Shown: positions 6,855-16,565, counted from the stretch's first letter. The stretch: DNA of 64,000 nucleotides from Rossellomorea pakistanensis (GCF_016908495.1 NZ_JAFBDZ010000002.1:1218626-1282625), one strand, 5' to 3'. The notes: generated from the letters alone by a model not told the origin. Numbers and translations are program-made.

Positions 6855-9247
6855 CCTTCTTTCCTCCTTGTCAGTCGTAATTTAATCATGGAGAAGATTC
6901 CAAGAGCTGCAATAGCTAGTACACAAATTTCAAATAAAGTATCGAACCCACGGAAATCAACTAGAATCACGTTGACCATATTTTTACCGCCAGCTTCATC
7001 ATAAACATTTTCAATATAGTACTTAGAAATTGAATCAAACAGCTTTGTACTATAAGAAGAAATGGCCACAAGTGTAACGACAACACCGACACCGATTGAG
7101 ATAAGGGCATTTCCTAATTTGAATGACATTCTTTCCTCATGTCTACTTAAAGGAGGAAGATGATAGAAACATAATAAGAATAGGGCAACAGATACCGTCT
7201 CAATCACTAGCTGTGTTAATGCTAGGTCTGGTGCTCTAAATAATACAAAGAATAAGGAAACCGTATATCCTGCTGCACCAAGTGCGATGATTGAAGTTAA
7301 TCTTGATTTAGCGAATAAAGTGGTTACCGAACTTATGACTAAAATGAGCGCTAGAGCGATCTCGTAAATTCCAATCGGTGCTACATATTCTGTATTTATG
7401 GCGAATGCCCCTTTATACCACATTGTAAATAGCAAAATGGCAATAAAGAATGAGAAAATATAAACAAGGTAACTACGTATATACCCCGTCATATATCCCT
7501 TTGTAAAGCGAGAAGAACCACGCTCTGCTGCAATGATTCCGCGATCGTAGAAGGAATTTAGTGTTAGCTTCTCTGGAATCCAAGTATAGATATGCTTCCA
7601 CTTCGGTAGAAGAACATATAAAAGAATTCCAAAAAGAAAAACTCCTAATGTCATAAATAACTCTGGTCCAACCCCATGCCAAAAAGAGATATGGACTTCT
7701 ACTTCCTTGGCTAGACTTGGTGTAATGGCAGCAACAGCTGGCTCAATGACACTGTGTGAAAGAATATTTGGGAAGAAACCAAATATCACAACAAGCGAAG
7801 CAAGGATAATTGGAGAAATTAACATTCCAATCGGTGCTTCATGAGGTTTCTTTTCAAGCTTCTCAGGCTGGTGTTTCCCCGTAAAGGTTTTAAAAACGAT
7901 GATCATGCTATAAAGAAATGTAAATACGCTTCCAACCCATGCGAGAATAGGGAAAAGAAGTCCCCATGTTTGAAGGTTGAAAAGATCTGCCTCCATGATA
8001 TTCACCATTCCAGTAAAGAACATCTCTTTACTTAAGAAACCATTAAAAGGAGGAAGACCTGCCATCGAAAACGCTCCGATGATCGCGATTGTAAACGTTA
8101 TCGGCATAAAGCTCATCAGTCCGCCAAGCTTTCGAATATCTCTCGTTCCTGTTTCGTGGTCTACAATCCCAACTACCATAAATAAACTTCCTTTAAACGT
8201 TGCATGATTAATCAAATGAAAGACGGCAGCAAGTGTTGCAACGAGAAAGATATTATCATTAATGTGATCGTAGTGAAGAGCAGCCGCTCCCACCCCTAAT
8301 AAAGACATGATAAGCCCAAGCTGACTAACGGTGGAAAAAGCAAGAATCCCCTTTAAATCTGTTTGCTTAACAGCATTGAACGATCCCCAGAAAAGGGTTA
8401 AAATTCCAAAACCACCTACAAGCCATAGCCATAAACCTTGATCAGCAAACACAGGACTCATTCTCGCAACAAGATAAAGACCCGCTTTAACCATTGTGGC
8501 AGAGTGTAAATAGGCACTGACAGGAGTAGGCGCTTCCATTGCATCTGGTAACCAAATATGAAATGGGAATTGTGCAGATTTGGTAAAAGCCCCTAAAAGA
8601 ACTAGGATCAATGCTGGAATAAATAGCGGATCAGTAGATAATTCACCCGCCATTCCGACAATCTCCCGAATACTAAAGCTTCCACCCATAACATAAAGAA
8701 GGAGGAATCCCCCAAGCATGGAAAGTCCGCCAAAAACAGTCATAAGCATCGATTTTTGAGCGCCATAACGAGAACGCTCTCGATGGTACCAATAGCCAAT
8801 TAGTAAGAAAGAAGAAATCGAAGTAAACTCCCAGAACATGTAGAGCACGATTAAATTATCGGATAGTACAACTCCAAGCATGGCTCCCATGAACATCAGT
8901 AAATAGACATAGAAATTATGGAGCTGCTCTTTATCCTTATTCAAATAATAGATCGAATAAAGGACCACGAGCGAGCCTATTCCGGTAATCAATAGGGCAA
9001 AAAGTAAACCAAGACCATCCACATATGCAGTGAAATTAATATCAAATGAAGGCATCCATTGAACCGTTTCTTTGATAGTGTTTCCACCGCTAGTGATTGA
9101 AATAAATTGAAAGAAATAAGTAAAAAGAATTACTGGTAAAATAAGTACAAACCAGCCAGTATGTATTTTTCTAAATAACTTGTACAGTAACGGTATAATG
9201 ATCGCCATTAAAAATGGTGAAATAATGGCCCAATGTAATAATGTCAA
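6851..9247 (-). CDS. mrpA: Mrp antiporter subunit A (NuoL-like)
   Basis: A 798-residue, roughly 20-helix protein, the largest Mrp subunit. The N-terminal two thirds are NuoL-like: LYMFWEFTSISSFLLIGYWY contains the helix-5 Glu, and FTKSAQFPFHIWLPDAMEAP and HSATMVKAGLYLVAR carry the conserved Lys residues. The C-terminal part includes FRAPDLALTQLVIETVSVAL, typical of the MrpA/MbhDE domain. It starts at TTG after aaaggggggtatttt. It is the first gene of the mrpABCDEFG operon and probably sets expression of the whole Na+/H+ antiporter. Confidence 0.96.
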   Translation of the reverse strand: MTLLHWAIISPFLMAIIIPLLYKLFRKIHTGWFVLILPVILFTYFFQFISITSGGNTIKETVQWMPSFDINFTAYVDGLGLLFALLITGIGSLVVLYSIYYLNKDKEQLHNFYVYLLMFMGAMLGVVLSDNLIVLYMFWEFTSISSFLLIGYWYHRERSRYGAQKSMLMTVFGGLSMLGGFLLLYVMGGSFSIREIVGMAGELSTDPLFIPALILVLLGAFTKSAQFPFHIWLPDAMEAPTPVSAYLHSATMVKAGLYLVARMSPVFADQGLWLWLVGGFGILTLFWGSFNAVKQTDLKGILAFSTVSQLGLIMSLLGVGAAALHYDHINDNIFLVATLAAVFHLINHATFKGSLFMVVGIVDHETGTRDIRKLGGLMSFMPITFTIAIIGAFSMAGLPPFNGFLSKEMFFTGMVNIMEADLFNLQTWGLLFPILAWVGSVFTFLYSMIIVFKTFTGKHQPEKLEKKPHEAPIGMLISPIILASLVVIFGFFPNILSHSVIEPAVAAITPSLAKEVEVHISFWHGVGPELFMTLGVFLFGILLYVLLPKWKHIYTWIPEKLTLNSFYDRGIIAAERGSSRFTKGYMTGYIRSYLVYIFSFFIAILLFTMWYKGAFAINTEYVAPIGIYEIALALILVISSVTTLFAKSRLTSIIALGAAGYTVSLFFVLFRAPDLALTQLVIETVSVALFLLCFYHLPPLSRHEERMSFKLGNALISIGVGVVVTLVAISSYSTKLFDSISKYYIENVYDEAGGKNMVNVILVDFRGFDTLFEICVLAIAALGIFSMIKLRLTRRKEG

Positions 9248-9297
9248 AAAATACCCCCCTTTAGAACTTGCCCTTCTTGTCTAATTAACCTAAAAGC

Positions 9298-9326
9298 ATT
9301 ATAACGCAAAAAAAAGACGCTTGCAT
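9298..9326 (-). promoter_or_regulatory. Candidate sigma-A promoter of the mrp operon
   Basis: On the minus strand a perfect -10 TATAAT (9298-9303) has a weak -35 ATGCAA (9321-9326) with 17-base spacing, about 50 bases before the mrpA start codon. The -35 matches poorly. Confidence 0.45.
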
Positions 9327-9487
9327 TTCTTAGAGTTCGCGGTATTCCTTAATTCCACAAATGATATTAAATATGTAGAGATACGGAAAAATACCTAAAA
9401 AAATTTTTTTGAAACGATCTAGTAAATAGAGGTTTACGAATAGTCTTTCCAAATTTCGTACATACTATTGCTAGGTGGTGAAATCCA

Positions 9488-9718
9488 GTGCGTACGAAAT
9501 TGACCATTTCTATTATGATCTTTTCAATTTTATTTATAAGTGCATGGTTCATACATGAAAATGCAAAGAATAACCGAATGAACAAGATCACTAAAATAGA
9601 AAGAGAAGGACAACAAAACTTTTTAAGAAATGTAAATACTGAGGGGAATAGTGATATGGAACCAGCACCTGTCATGGAACCCTTCAAACCAAGAGAATAT
9701 ATACGAATTGTACGGTAG
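9488..9718 (+). CDS. Small single-span membrane protein
   Basis: A 76-residue protein starting at GTG after aggtggtgaaatcca. An N-terminal hydrophobic helix (about residues 5-22, ISIMIFSILFISAWFI) follows two positive residues. A charged, Lys/Arg/Asn-rich hydrophilic tail probably faces outward. No Cys lipobox is present. A terminator hairpin lies 45 bases after the stop, which supports a real transcription unit. I do not recognise a family. It is divergent from the mrp operon. Confidence 0.5.
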   Translation: MRTKLTISIMIFSILFISAWFIHENAKNNRMNKITKIEREGQQNFLRNVNTEGNSDMEPAPVMEPFKPREYIRIVR

Positions 9719-9761
9719 AATTCTTAAGGGTATTGATTTTCTAAAATTACAGTGTAGAGTA

Positions 9762-9789
9762 AAGATGGGGAATGCTCCATCTTTTTTTA
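9762..9789 (+). terminator. Terminator before yufK
   Basis: AGATGG/CCATCT stem followed by TTTTTTT. Confidence 0.75.
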
Positions 9790-9827
9790 TGTTCCCAAAG
9801 TTTTTAAATTAGTAGGAGAGACTTTCT

Positions 9828-10403
9828 GTGAGAAATGCCTATTTAACCGGTTATTTACCCCTGTTTTCGATTTTATTATTTAGCTTAACTTTTTCTGTTT
9901 ATGGTGTTGAAGTATTTATAGACCTTTTTAAAAAAATTGGTGTCTATCCTGGTATGAGAGAATTTCTTTCCAATATGGAACTTAAATTCTTAATCCTGAT
10001 CCTTCTGATGGTCGTTTTCTTCATGGTTTTTGCTGCTTTAAAATTAATTGCCGAGACGATAAACGAATTGTCACTTTTATTTTTCTCTAAGGATTCAGAA
10101 GGTGAAATCTTAAAATCGGTCCGGTCCGGGAAAATGATTTATTTTTTTGGATCTCTTGCATCTGTTGCAAGTCTCAAATCCTTTTTAGGGCTGCTCATTA
10201 TCTTTGCACTGACATCATTCGTATACTTTATTTACTTTGTTACAAAAATTTCACCATCTCTAACAAAGGCTGGGGCCATAGGGATTGTATTCTTTCAAGT
10301 CATTACATGGTCTTTACTATTCTTAAGCATTATCCTCGTGTTCTTAAAACTATACAACGGCATCATGGCCAGCCTGCCAATCATGTCACAAGTAGAACTA
10401 TAA
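9828..10403 (+). CDS. yufK: YufK family (DUF5366) integral membrane protein
   Basis: A 191-residue protein with about five membrane helices. It starts at GTG after aggagagactttct. The hydrophobic segments are spread over the whole length, with a short charged loop (FFSKDSEGEILKSVRSGKM) in the middle. Overall composition and neighbourhood match YufK of B. subtilis, which lies between pbpD/yuxK and mrp. The function is unknown. yuxK is not seen between yufK and pbpD here. Confidence 0.65.
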   Translation: MRNAYLTGYLPLFSILLFSLTFSVYGVEVFIDLFKKIGVYPGMREFLSNMELKFLILILLMVVFFMVFAALKLIAETINELSLLFFSKDSEGEILKSVRSGKMIYFFGSLASVASLKSFLGLLIIFALTSFVYFIYFVTKISPSLTKAGAIGIVFFQVITWSLLFLSIILVFLKLYNGIMASLPIMSQVEL

Positions 10404-10499
10404 AGACACCATGTTCAGCTAATGTAGTTGTTTTTAAAATCAAGCCATCTCTAATAAGAAAAATATTAGGTCATAGACTCTTGAAAAAGGGCTCCGAGG

Positions 10500-10586
10500 G
10501 AATTTTATTCTCAACTTTTGCTGTTTTATTTTCGACTTTAGTTGATTTATTCTCAACTATTTGGTGTTTATCGATTTCTCGACAAT
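10500..10586. repeat. Degenerate ~21-bp tandem array, family D copy 1
   Basis: Successive units read ATTTTATTCTCAACTTTTGC, TTTTATTTTCGACTTTAGTTG, ATTTATTCTCAACTATTTGG and TTTATCGATTTCTCGACAA. They share a TTTATT start and a C-(A/G)-A-C core, and the spacing is 21-22 bases. They occupy most of the gap between yufK and the pbpD terminator. A similar array lies at 28451-28558. Confidence 0.5.
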
Positions 10587-10635
10587 ATTTGATAAATTTC
10601 AAACAAGCTAAGATAGGTCTAATTTCAATACGTTA

Positions 10636-10680
10636 AAAAAGCAGGGCAAGAAAAACGAAAAGTTTTTCTTGCCCTGCTTT
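10636..10680. terminator. Bidirectional terminator between yufK and pbpD
   Basis: AAAGCAGGGCAAGAAAAA pairs with TTTTTCTTGCCCTGCTTT around a CGAAAAG loop, so both strands end in T-runs. It serves the convergent yufK region and pbpD. Confidence 0.9.
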
Positions 10681-10758
10681 CATTTTAAGGATTTTTGTCT
10701 TAATTAGAAGAGGGGGAAATATACCTATCATTCCATCATGATCCTAGAGCGATCAACT

Positions 10759-12618
10759 TTATTTCATAATCCACTTCCAAATGCGATGACTAGGTCGGTA
10801 TCGTTCAATGGCTTCCATGCTTTTAGGGATGTCATGCCCGACCCATACACCGGTTGTGTATTGATCGGTTAAGCCCATTACCCAATAGTCGTTATAGTTG
10901 TTGGTTGTACCGGTTTTGATGCCGACGTATGGTTTGGATACATAAGCTGGTTCTCCAGTACCGGTAACGGCTGCAAAGTTTAGCATTTTCCTCATTTTTT
11001 CGGTAGTTTGAGGTGACCACACTTGAATAGAAGGGTCTTTCCATTCATAAAGTACTTTCCCTTTCCTGTCGGTTACCTTAATAATCGCATGTGACTTTAA
11101 ATAGCTCCCGTTAACAAAGGAAGTGTAGGCATCGGTTAACTCTAAAGGAGACATTCCATAAGTAAATCCCCCAACAGCTGCTGCATAGGTTTGATCTTTT
11201 AGCTGAACATTTTCAAAATCAAACAAGTTTAATGTTTCGAACGCCTTAGTTATTCCTGTTTTTTCGAACAATCTAAGAGCAGGCGTGTTGTAGGATTCTT
11301 TAAAGGCTTGATTAATCGTGACTTGACCGTATTGCCTTCCACCGTAATTCTCTGGGCAATAATTCGAGACACAATAGGAATTAGCATTAATAGTCTCGTA
11401 AATAGAAGGTTGGTATTCTTCAATGTATGGGCCGTATACTAATAGCGGCTTGATCACAGATCCAGGCTGTCTAACGGCTTGATAGGCATGGTGAAAATTA
11501 TACTTCTGATAATGTTTTCCGCCAGTAATGGCAACAATTTTTCTTGATTTGTTGTTGATTGTTACCGTCGCACCTTCAACACCCTCATAGACTAGTGAGT
11601 TATTCAAAGCTTCTATACTTTTCTGTTGCATGGAAGGCTGAAGGGCAGTATGAATCATGATACCTGATTGAACGACCTCATTTACCCGTTTATCTAGCTG
11701 ATGTTCCATTTTTAATTTTTCTTCTTGCGTATTTGCTTGTTTTATTTTTTTATCAAAGCCTTCAGAATGAGCGATTAATTGGCTTAATTCATGCTCAGCA
11801 TATACGGCATAATCAGGATATTGATCGATTTTCTTTCTTATCTTTAATTTGATTGGCGTATTTTTTATTTTCTTGGACTCTTGTGCCGTAATCGTACCTT
11901 CTTGTTCTAACAAGTCCAATAATCTTTCCTGTCTTTCCTTTGCTTTGTCGAAATGTTCGAGTGGATCGTATTTATTAGGATTATTTGGTATTGCCAAAAT
12001 AAACGAAAGTTCCGCTTTATTCAAATCCTGTAGATTTTGATTAAAATAATACTGGGATGCGGTTTCAACACCATAGATACCATTGCTAAAATAGATGACG
12101 TTTAAATAAAGCTCCATAATTTCATCCTTTGAAAAGGATTTCTCAATTTCATAGGAGTAAAACAACTCTGTTAGTTTCCGGTTATACGTTTTTTCCTGTC
12201 CTAAGTACAAGTTACGGGCTAGCTGCTGTGTAATCGTGCTTCCGCCTTGTTGAATATGTGTAAAAACAAGGTTCTTCACTAAAGCGCGAATGATGGCCCC
12301 AGCATCAAATCCGACATGTTCATAAAAATTCCGATCTTCTGTAATCACAAGTAAATCCTTGGCGAATGACGGAATATCCTCATTCTCTACATAAAGACGG
12401 AAGGGACGGTTCATTTCTGAGAAAACTTGACCATTTGCATCAAGTAGTAAACTTGTTTTCTTAATATTGAGCTTATCTTCATTTACAGCTTGATTAAGTG
12501 CTTTATTGAAGCCCTGCACTTTTTGAACTTCAGAGCTTGCTCCAAACAAAACGGTTATGAAAATCGTAAACAATGTACAAATCAAAATATATCCGCTAAT
12601 CGTTCTCATAAATTTCAA
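10759..12618 (-). CDS. pbpD: Class A penicillin-binding protein (PBP4-like)
   Basis: A 619-residue bifunctional peptidoglycan synthase with an N-terminal signal anchor (about residues 9-26). The glycosyltransferase 51 domain shows EDRNFYEHVGFD, GGSTITQQLARNLYLG and the RKLTELFYSYEIEKSFSKDE block. The transpeptidase domain has the active-site SVIK (in QPGSVIKPLLVYGP), SYN and KTGTTN motifs, all intact. Length and context (beside yuxJ and yufK) match B. subtilis PbpD (PBP4, about 624 residues). It polymerises and cross-links glycan strands outside the membrane. Start ATG; a terminator lies past the 3' end. Confidence 0.92.
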   Translation of the reverse strand: MKFMRTISGYILICTLFTIFITVLFGASSEVQKVQGFNKALNQAVNEDKLNIKKTSLLLDANGQVFSEMNRPFRLYVENEDIPSFAKDLLVITEDRNFYEHVGFDAGAIIRALVKNLVFTHIQQGGSTITQQLARNLYLGQEKTYNRKLTELFYSYEIEKSFSKDEIMELYLNVIYFSNGIYGVETASQYYFNQNLQDLNKAELSFILAIPNNPNKYDPLEHFDKAKERQERLLDLLEQEGTITAQESKKIKNTPIKLKIRKKIDQYPDYAVYAEHELSQLIAHSEGFDKKIKQANTQEEKLKMEHQLDKRVNEVVQSGIMIHTALQPSMQQKSIEALNNSLVYEGVEGATVTINNKSRKIVAITGGKHYQKYNFHHAYQAVRQPGSVIKPLLVYGPYIEEYQPSIYETINANSYCVSNYCPENYGGRQYGQVTINQAFKESYNTPALRLFEKTGITKAFETLNLFDFENVQLKDQTYAAAVGGFTYGMSPLELTDAYTSFVNGSYLKSHAIIKVTDRKGKVLYEWKDPSIQVWSPQTTEKMRKMLNFAAVTGTGEPAYVSKPYVGIKTGTTNNYNDYWVMGLTDQYTTGVWVGHDIPKSMEAIERYRPSHRIWKWIMK

Positions 12619-12662
12619 CTCTTCTTAAGGTGGTTTTAAGTTCCTATCCTTATTTTCGGCAA

Positions 12663-13886
12663 TTAATAGTTTTCTTTTAACCTATTTCTCTCAGTTGAAT
12701 GTTTAAGGCTCCACCACAGTAAACCGAAAGCACAAAGGAATAAAGCTGCTGTCACGTAGAAGACGGAAGAGATGCCAATAAATCCAGACATTACTCCTCC
12801 AAATACAGGTCCAATAACGTTTCCAAGAAAACGAAAGCTTTGGTTGTACCCTAGTACTTCACCCTGCATGGAAAGGGGGGCTTCCTGTCGAATATAAGCA
12901 GTTGCACATGGGATCATTCCACCAATCGCCATCCCGAATAAAAATCTGAAAAGAACGAGGTGCCAAAGCTGTTCTGCTAATGCTTGAGGGATAATAAAAA
13001 TGGCTGCTAAAACCAAAAGAATCGATAATACTTTTTCATATCCGATTTCATCTCCAAGCTTTCCCCATTGTCGAGTGACAAGCAGATTCCCGAACCCAGT
13101 GGCTGAAAAAGCTAACCCTGCAAGAAATGCTAGATTACTAGTCGATGTTAATTCATCAACATATAAAGCAAGCAACGGCTGTATACTGAAGTTTGCAATT
13201 TGTATCACCATTGAAAGAATCATAATGGTTAACAGTAATTTATGTTTCAGGATGTGGGTAAAAACTTCTTTTCTCGTATAATGTTTTTTCTTAGCTGTGG
13301 ATGCTCCTCCCCTTTTTTCTACAATTCCTATTAAAACGCCAGTAGCGGCTAAGGAGATCGCAATGGAAGTAACGATAAAGGTATATGAGAACCCAAATGT
13401 ATCCGCCATTAACCCTCCCAACACTGGACCAAAAAGCCCTCCAGAAACAGTCCCCATTTGTAGCGTTCCTAATGTTTTCCCGGCGATTTCCTTTGGTGTC
13501 TGGGAAGAGATGAGGGCAAGCGACGTTGGAATAAAACCGGTTACGGCTCCCATGGCCATCCGTAAAAAGAACAGACCAAGAACAGAGTCTACAAACCCCA
13601 TGAGAAAAATAGATAAAGCAATACCATAACCAGTAACGAGGAGAATTGGTTTAAAGCCAAATCTATCCCCGATCCTTCCCCAAATTGGAGAGACAAAAAA
13701 CGCGACTAGAAATGTAATCCCAAATATAAAACCGGACCATCTTTGGACAAATGCATCGTCATAATTTCCAAAGGTTTCAATATAAAGTGAGATGAAAGGT
13801 AAAACCATTGTTGCACTTGCTGCCACTAAAAAATTTGCAAACCACATGATGACAAGGTTTCTTTTTTCAATTGAGATAGGAGACAC
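12663..13886 (-). CDS. yuxJ: MFS drug/solute efflux transporter YuxJ
   Basis: A 407-residue major facilitator with 12 membrane helices, of the DHA1/MdtG type. The MFS signature between helices 2 and 3 is GRIGDRFGFKPILL, repeated in the second half as RQWGKLGDEIGYEKVL. A GTG start is used with only a weak ribosome binding site, so a start at the ATG of MWFANFLV is possible. It lies between pbpD and kapD as in B. subtilis, where yuxJ is annotated as a multidrug efflux protein of unknown substrate. Confidence 0.85.
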   Translation of the reverse strand: MSPISIEKRNLVIMWFANFLVAASATMVLPFISLYIETFGNYDDAFVQRWSGFIFGITFLVAFFVSPIWGRIGDRFGFKPILLVTGYGIALSIFLMGFVDSVLGLFFLRMAMGAVTGFIPTSLALISSQTPKEIAGKTLGTLQMGTVSGGLFGPVLGGLMADTFGFSYTFIVTSIAISLAATGVLIGIVEKRGGASTAKKKHYTRKEVFTHILKHKLLLTIMILSMVIQIANFSIQPLLALYVDELTSTSNLAFLAGLAFSATGFGNLLVTRQWGKLGDEIGYEKVLSILLVLAAIFIIPQALAEQLWHLVLFRFLFGMAIGGMIPCATAYIRQEAPLSMQGEVLGYNQSFRFLGNVIGPVFGGVMSGFIGISSVFYVTAALFLCAFGLLWWSLKHSTERNRLKENY

Positions 13887-14137
13887 CTTCTTTATAAATT
13901 TAAATAAAATATGTCCTTATGAGTGAACATTACATTCCCCATTATACCGAATAATACTTCGATTTACTAAATATTCATTTTGTAAAGTATGATAAATTGG
14001 GGTGATTTTTCTAAAAATTCTATAAATAAATCATAATTCTTCACAATAAGGTGATATAATATTTTAATAAGAGGCACGATTCCTATTTTTTGATAGGGTT
14101 GGACGGTACTACCTGAAGTCAAACAGGAGGGAGTATT

Positions 14138-14758
14138 TTGTTAAAAGGAAAACAATTGATCTTTATTGACTTTGAATTTTCAATGCCGGAACGTAGTCGA
14201 ACACCGAAACATTTTTATCCAGAGATTATTGAAGCAGGAATTGTCGTTGTCCAAAATAATGAGGTGATGGAAAAGTTTTCTTCGTACGTTAAACCAACAG
14301 CATTTCCTAAATTGACAACACGCTGTAAAAAGTTTCTATCCATTAAACAAGAACAGGTAGATCAAGGTATTTCATTTACTAATCTAATTCAATATTTCGC
14401 TGAAATGAATCAACATGGGAAAAATAAAGTGGTAACTTGGGGTAATATGGATATGAAGGTGTTGCGGGATAATTGCAAAAAGCAGGGAATTGAATTTCCA
14501 CTAGTTGGGGAGTTTATCGATTTATCGATGGAATATAAGAAGTTTTTTGGGGATCAAAATCAAACAGGCTTGTGGAAGGCTGTTCAAGAATACGGACGTG
14601 ATGGTGTTGGAAATCATCATAAAGCATTAGATGATGCTCTTACAACTTATCATATTTACAAGCTTGTGGAAAAAGATAAAAAGTATCTTGAAAAAGCGAC
14701 ACCTCCAACGATCGGAGAACGAATCGATTTATCGAAACTTTTTAATCAATTAGCATGA
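14138..14758 (+). CDS. kapD: KapD 3'-5' exonuclease-fold inhibitor of the KinA pathway
   Basis: A 206-residue DEDDh-type exonuclease-fold protein. It starts at TTG after aaacaggagggagtatt. The DEDD residues are visible: IFIDFEFSMPE (Asp, Glu), TWGNMDMKVL (Asp), and NHHKALDDALTTYHIYKL (His, Asp). In B. subtilis KapD suppresses the KinA-dependent entry into sporulation. The intact catalytic set suggests real nuclease activity, which is inference. It converges with kapB across a shared terminator. Confidence 0.9.
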   Translation: MLKGKQLIFIDFEFSMPERSRTPKHFYPEIIEAGIVVVQNNEVMEKFSSYVKPTAFPKLTTRCKKFLSIKQEQVDQGISFTNLIQYFAEMNQHGKNKVVTWGNMDMKVLRDNCKKQGIEFPLVGEFIDLSMEYKKFFGDQNQTGLWKAVQEYGRDGVGNHHKALDDALTTYHIYKLVEKDKKYLEKATPPTIGERIDLSKLFNQLA

Positions 14759-14794
14759 AAACCCAACACTCATTATTTAAGGTTGGGTTTTTTG
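14758..14794. terminator. Bidirectional terminator between kapD and kapB
   Basis: AAAACCCAAC/GTTGGGTTTT stem with T-runs on both sides. Confidence 0.85.
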
Positions 14795-14795
14795 T

Positions 14796-15194
14796 TTACA
14801 TTTTTATCGAATACATCAGTTCATATTCTTTTTGAACACCATTTAATGCCTGTAAGCTTTTATCGGAATACGGGGTACTCTCTTTTGTAAGCTCCCTTTT
14901 TAATTCGGCAAAAGCTTTTTTTAGTGAAAGATGATAATTATCTATCTCACCATCGTAAGGCTTTACCATTTTTAGTGGAATATTGGCTCTCTCTGTATAG
15001 GCAAGAGCTTTTCGCTCATGGAACAGCGGAACATCAACATCTTTCGGATGGTGTAGATCACCTTGTCGAGGGTGTTTTAGAACAGCTAGAATTTTGACGA
15101 CAAAATGGTGTGACCTAGTTTCTGTAATCTCACCAATATATTTTCCAGTCTTGTAAAGAGCTGTGACTATATTCCCCTTTTTAAGTTCAGACAT
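14796..15194 (-). CDS. kapB: KapB, kinase-associated protein B
   Basis: A 132-residue protein of the KapB family. The conserved stretches TGKYIGEI, HPRQGDLHHPKDVDVPLFHE and MVKPYDGEIDNY are present. In B. subtilis KapB is needed for KinB-dependent activation of the sporulation phosphorelay and is called a lipoprotein, but no signal peptide or lipobox Cys is visible here, so it looks cytoplasmic. The B. subtilis partner gene kinB, normally directly upstream, is absent. The gene upstream on the other strand is a cyclophilin. Confidence 0.9.
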   Translation of the reverse strand: MSELKKGNIVTALYKTGKYIGEITETRSHHFVVKILAVLKHPRQGDLHHPKDVDVPLFHERKALAYTERANIPLKMVKPYDGEIDNYHLSLKKAFAELKRELTKESTPYSDKSLQALNGVQKEYELMYSIKM

Positions 15195-15287
15195 GAAATA
15201 CCTCTCCTTCTTCTTGCCAACTTTTTAGTAAAATGAAAAAATAGACAAGATAAGTATAGTTCAAAGTTAACATGTGGAGGGGAGAAA

Positions 15288-15998
15288 ATGAAGCGCTTTA
15301 CATATCTATTTTTTATCATGCTCATTTCTGTTGTGATAACAGCCTGTGGTCAGTCTGATCAAAACAAGGGAGAAAATGAATCTAACGGTAGTCAAAAAGA
15401 GGATGTAACATATCCACAGCTTACCAATGAAGTTCTAGAAAATGAGAAGGCCGTTGTAATGAAAACGAATATGGGAGATATCAAAATAAAGTTGTTTCCA
15501 GACCATGCTCCAAAAACGGTTGAAAACTTCATTACTCATAGTAAAGAAGGCTATTACGAAGGTGTCACTTTCCACCGTGTCATTAAAGACTTCATGATTC
15601 AAGGTGGAGATCCGGGTGGTACCGGAACAGGCGGTGAAAGTATTTGGGGAGAACCATTTGAGGATGAATTCTCAAAAGAATTATACAATCTTCGTGGTGC
15701 TCTATCGATGGCGAACGCTGGACCTGATACAAATGGCAGTCAATTCTTCATCGTCCAAAATTCTTCCGTTGATGAATCACTGAAGACTCAAATGGAAGAG
15801 GCAGGTTTCCCTGAAGAAATTGTTAATGCCTACATGGAAAAAGGCGGCACACCTCATCTTGATAATAAACATACCGTATTTGGCCAAGTAATCGAAGGAA
15901 TGGATATTGTTGATAAGATTGCAAATGTTGAAACGGGTGAAGGGGATAAACCTGTAGAGGATGTTGTAATCGAGAAAATTGAGATTGTGAAAAAATAA
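15288..15998 (+). CDS. Lipoprotein cyclophilin (peptidyl-prolyl isomerase)
   Basis: A 236-residue protein with a lipoprotein signal peptide: [20 protein letters not shown], with Cys as the lipidation site. After a short Ser/Glu/Asn-rich linker the cyclophilin domain (about residues 50-235) shows [19 protein letters not shown] and [17 protein letters not shown], the active-site Arg and Gln segments. It should catalyse proline isomerisation on secreted proteins at the outer membrane face. It has a strong ribosome binding site (gtggaggggagaaa). Cytoplasmic PpiB of B. subtilis is shorter and lacks the signal. Confidence 0.92.
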   Translation: MKRFTYLFFIMLISVVITACGQSDQNKGENESNGSQKEDVTYPQLTNEVLENEKAVVMKTNMGDIKIKLFPDHAPKTVENFITHSKEGYYEGVTFHRVIKDFMIQGGDPGGTGTGGESIWGEPFEDEFSKELYNLRGALSMANAGPDTNGSQFFIVQNSSVDESLKTQMEEAGFPEEIVNAYMEKGGTPHLDNKHTVFGQVIEGMDIVDKIANVETGEGDKPVEDVVIEKIEIVKK

Positions 15999-16017
15999 AT
16001 GTAAGTTGAGCGGGCTT

Positions 16018-16112
16018 TCCTTAAGGGTCCGGAACCACTATGATTCTCCCTATATAGAAGATATCATGAGGATTCTTCTATATAGGGAAGTTACGGGTAC
16101 TGACACCTTTGT
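16018..16112. repeat. Family C repeat copy 2 with TATATAG stem
   Basis: Minus-strand reading begins AAGGTGTCAGTACCCGTAAC and ends GTGGTTCCGGACCCTTAAGG, matching the copy at 31820-31900. An internal dyad CCCTATATAGAAGA/TCTTCTATATAGGG (16043-16056 with 16075-16088) would form a strong hairpin. It occupies most of the gap after the cyclophilin gene; an open frame through it is not considered coding. Confidence 0.65.
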
Positions 16113-16284
16113 TTTTGGGCGGTCCCGTTTTTTAAATGCACTTTGGAAGAGATTATCTTTGTATGTGATTAATTTTTTCGTACGTCACCGAATTGTAACG
16201 GATTCATTCGTATTCTAATGGAGTATGTTCATCCCTATTGTTATAATAGGCAATAAAGTGGTTGGTTTTTGAAAGGAGTCAAGC

Positions 16285-16491
16285 ATGCATTTTTCCTACA
16301 TATTAAATTTATTTCTCTATTTTCCTGAAGATAAAATGGAGTACATTCCAGCTGTTATTTCATTTACCATTTTTGCGATAGCTGCTGTGTTAACCTTCCG
16401 TTTGATTATAAGAGCGTCGAAAAAAGAGGAGTTAAAAACAAGGAGACAAGAAGAAGAGGCAAGCATTCGACCTCCAAAAGAAGACTCATAA
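16285..16491 (+). CDS. Small membrane protein with charged tail
   Basis: A 68-residue protein with an excellent ribosome binding site (tgaaaggagtcaagc). There is a short hydrophobic N-terminus, then a clear membrane helix (about residues 22-40, IPAVISFTIFAIAAVLTFRL), then a highly charged Lys/Glu/Arg tail that should be cytoplasmic. No family is recognised. It lies 74 bases before the SodC-like gene on the same strand. Confidence 0.65.
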   Translation: MHFSYILNLFLYFPEDKMEYIPAVISFTIFAIAAVLTFRLIIRASKKEELKTRRQEEEASIRPPKEDS

Positions 16492-16565
16492 AGGATTGCT
16501 GTTATAAAAACCTCTGACAAAGGTAAAAATGAGAAAGATACTTACAGAGTTGGAGGACAATCATT

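Noticed and set aside
9367..9687. A 106-residue minus-strand frame opposite the small membrane protein at 9488
   Set aside because: The plus-strand frame has a ribosome binding site, a signal-anchor pattern and a terminator; the minus frame has none.
10307..10636. A 109-residue frame overlapping the end of yufK
   Set aside because: It overlaps yufK in another frame and continues through the 21-bp array; no start site support.
16006..16218. A 70-residue frame after the cyclophilin gene
   Set aside because: It runs through the family C hairpin repeat, has no ribosome binding site and shows no protein-like pattern.
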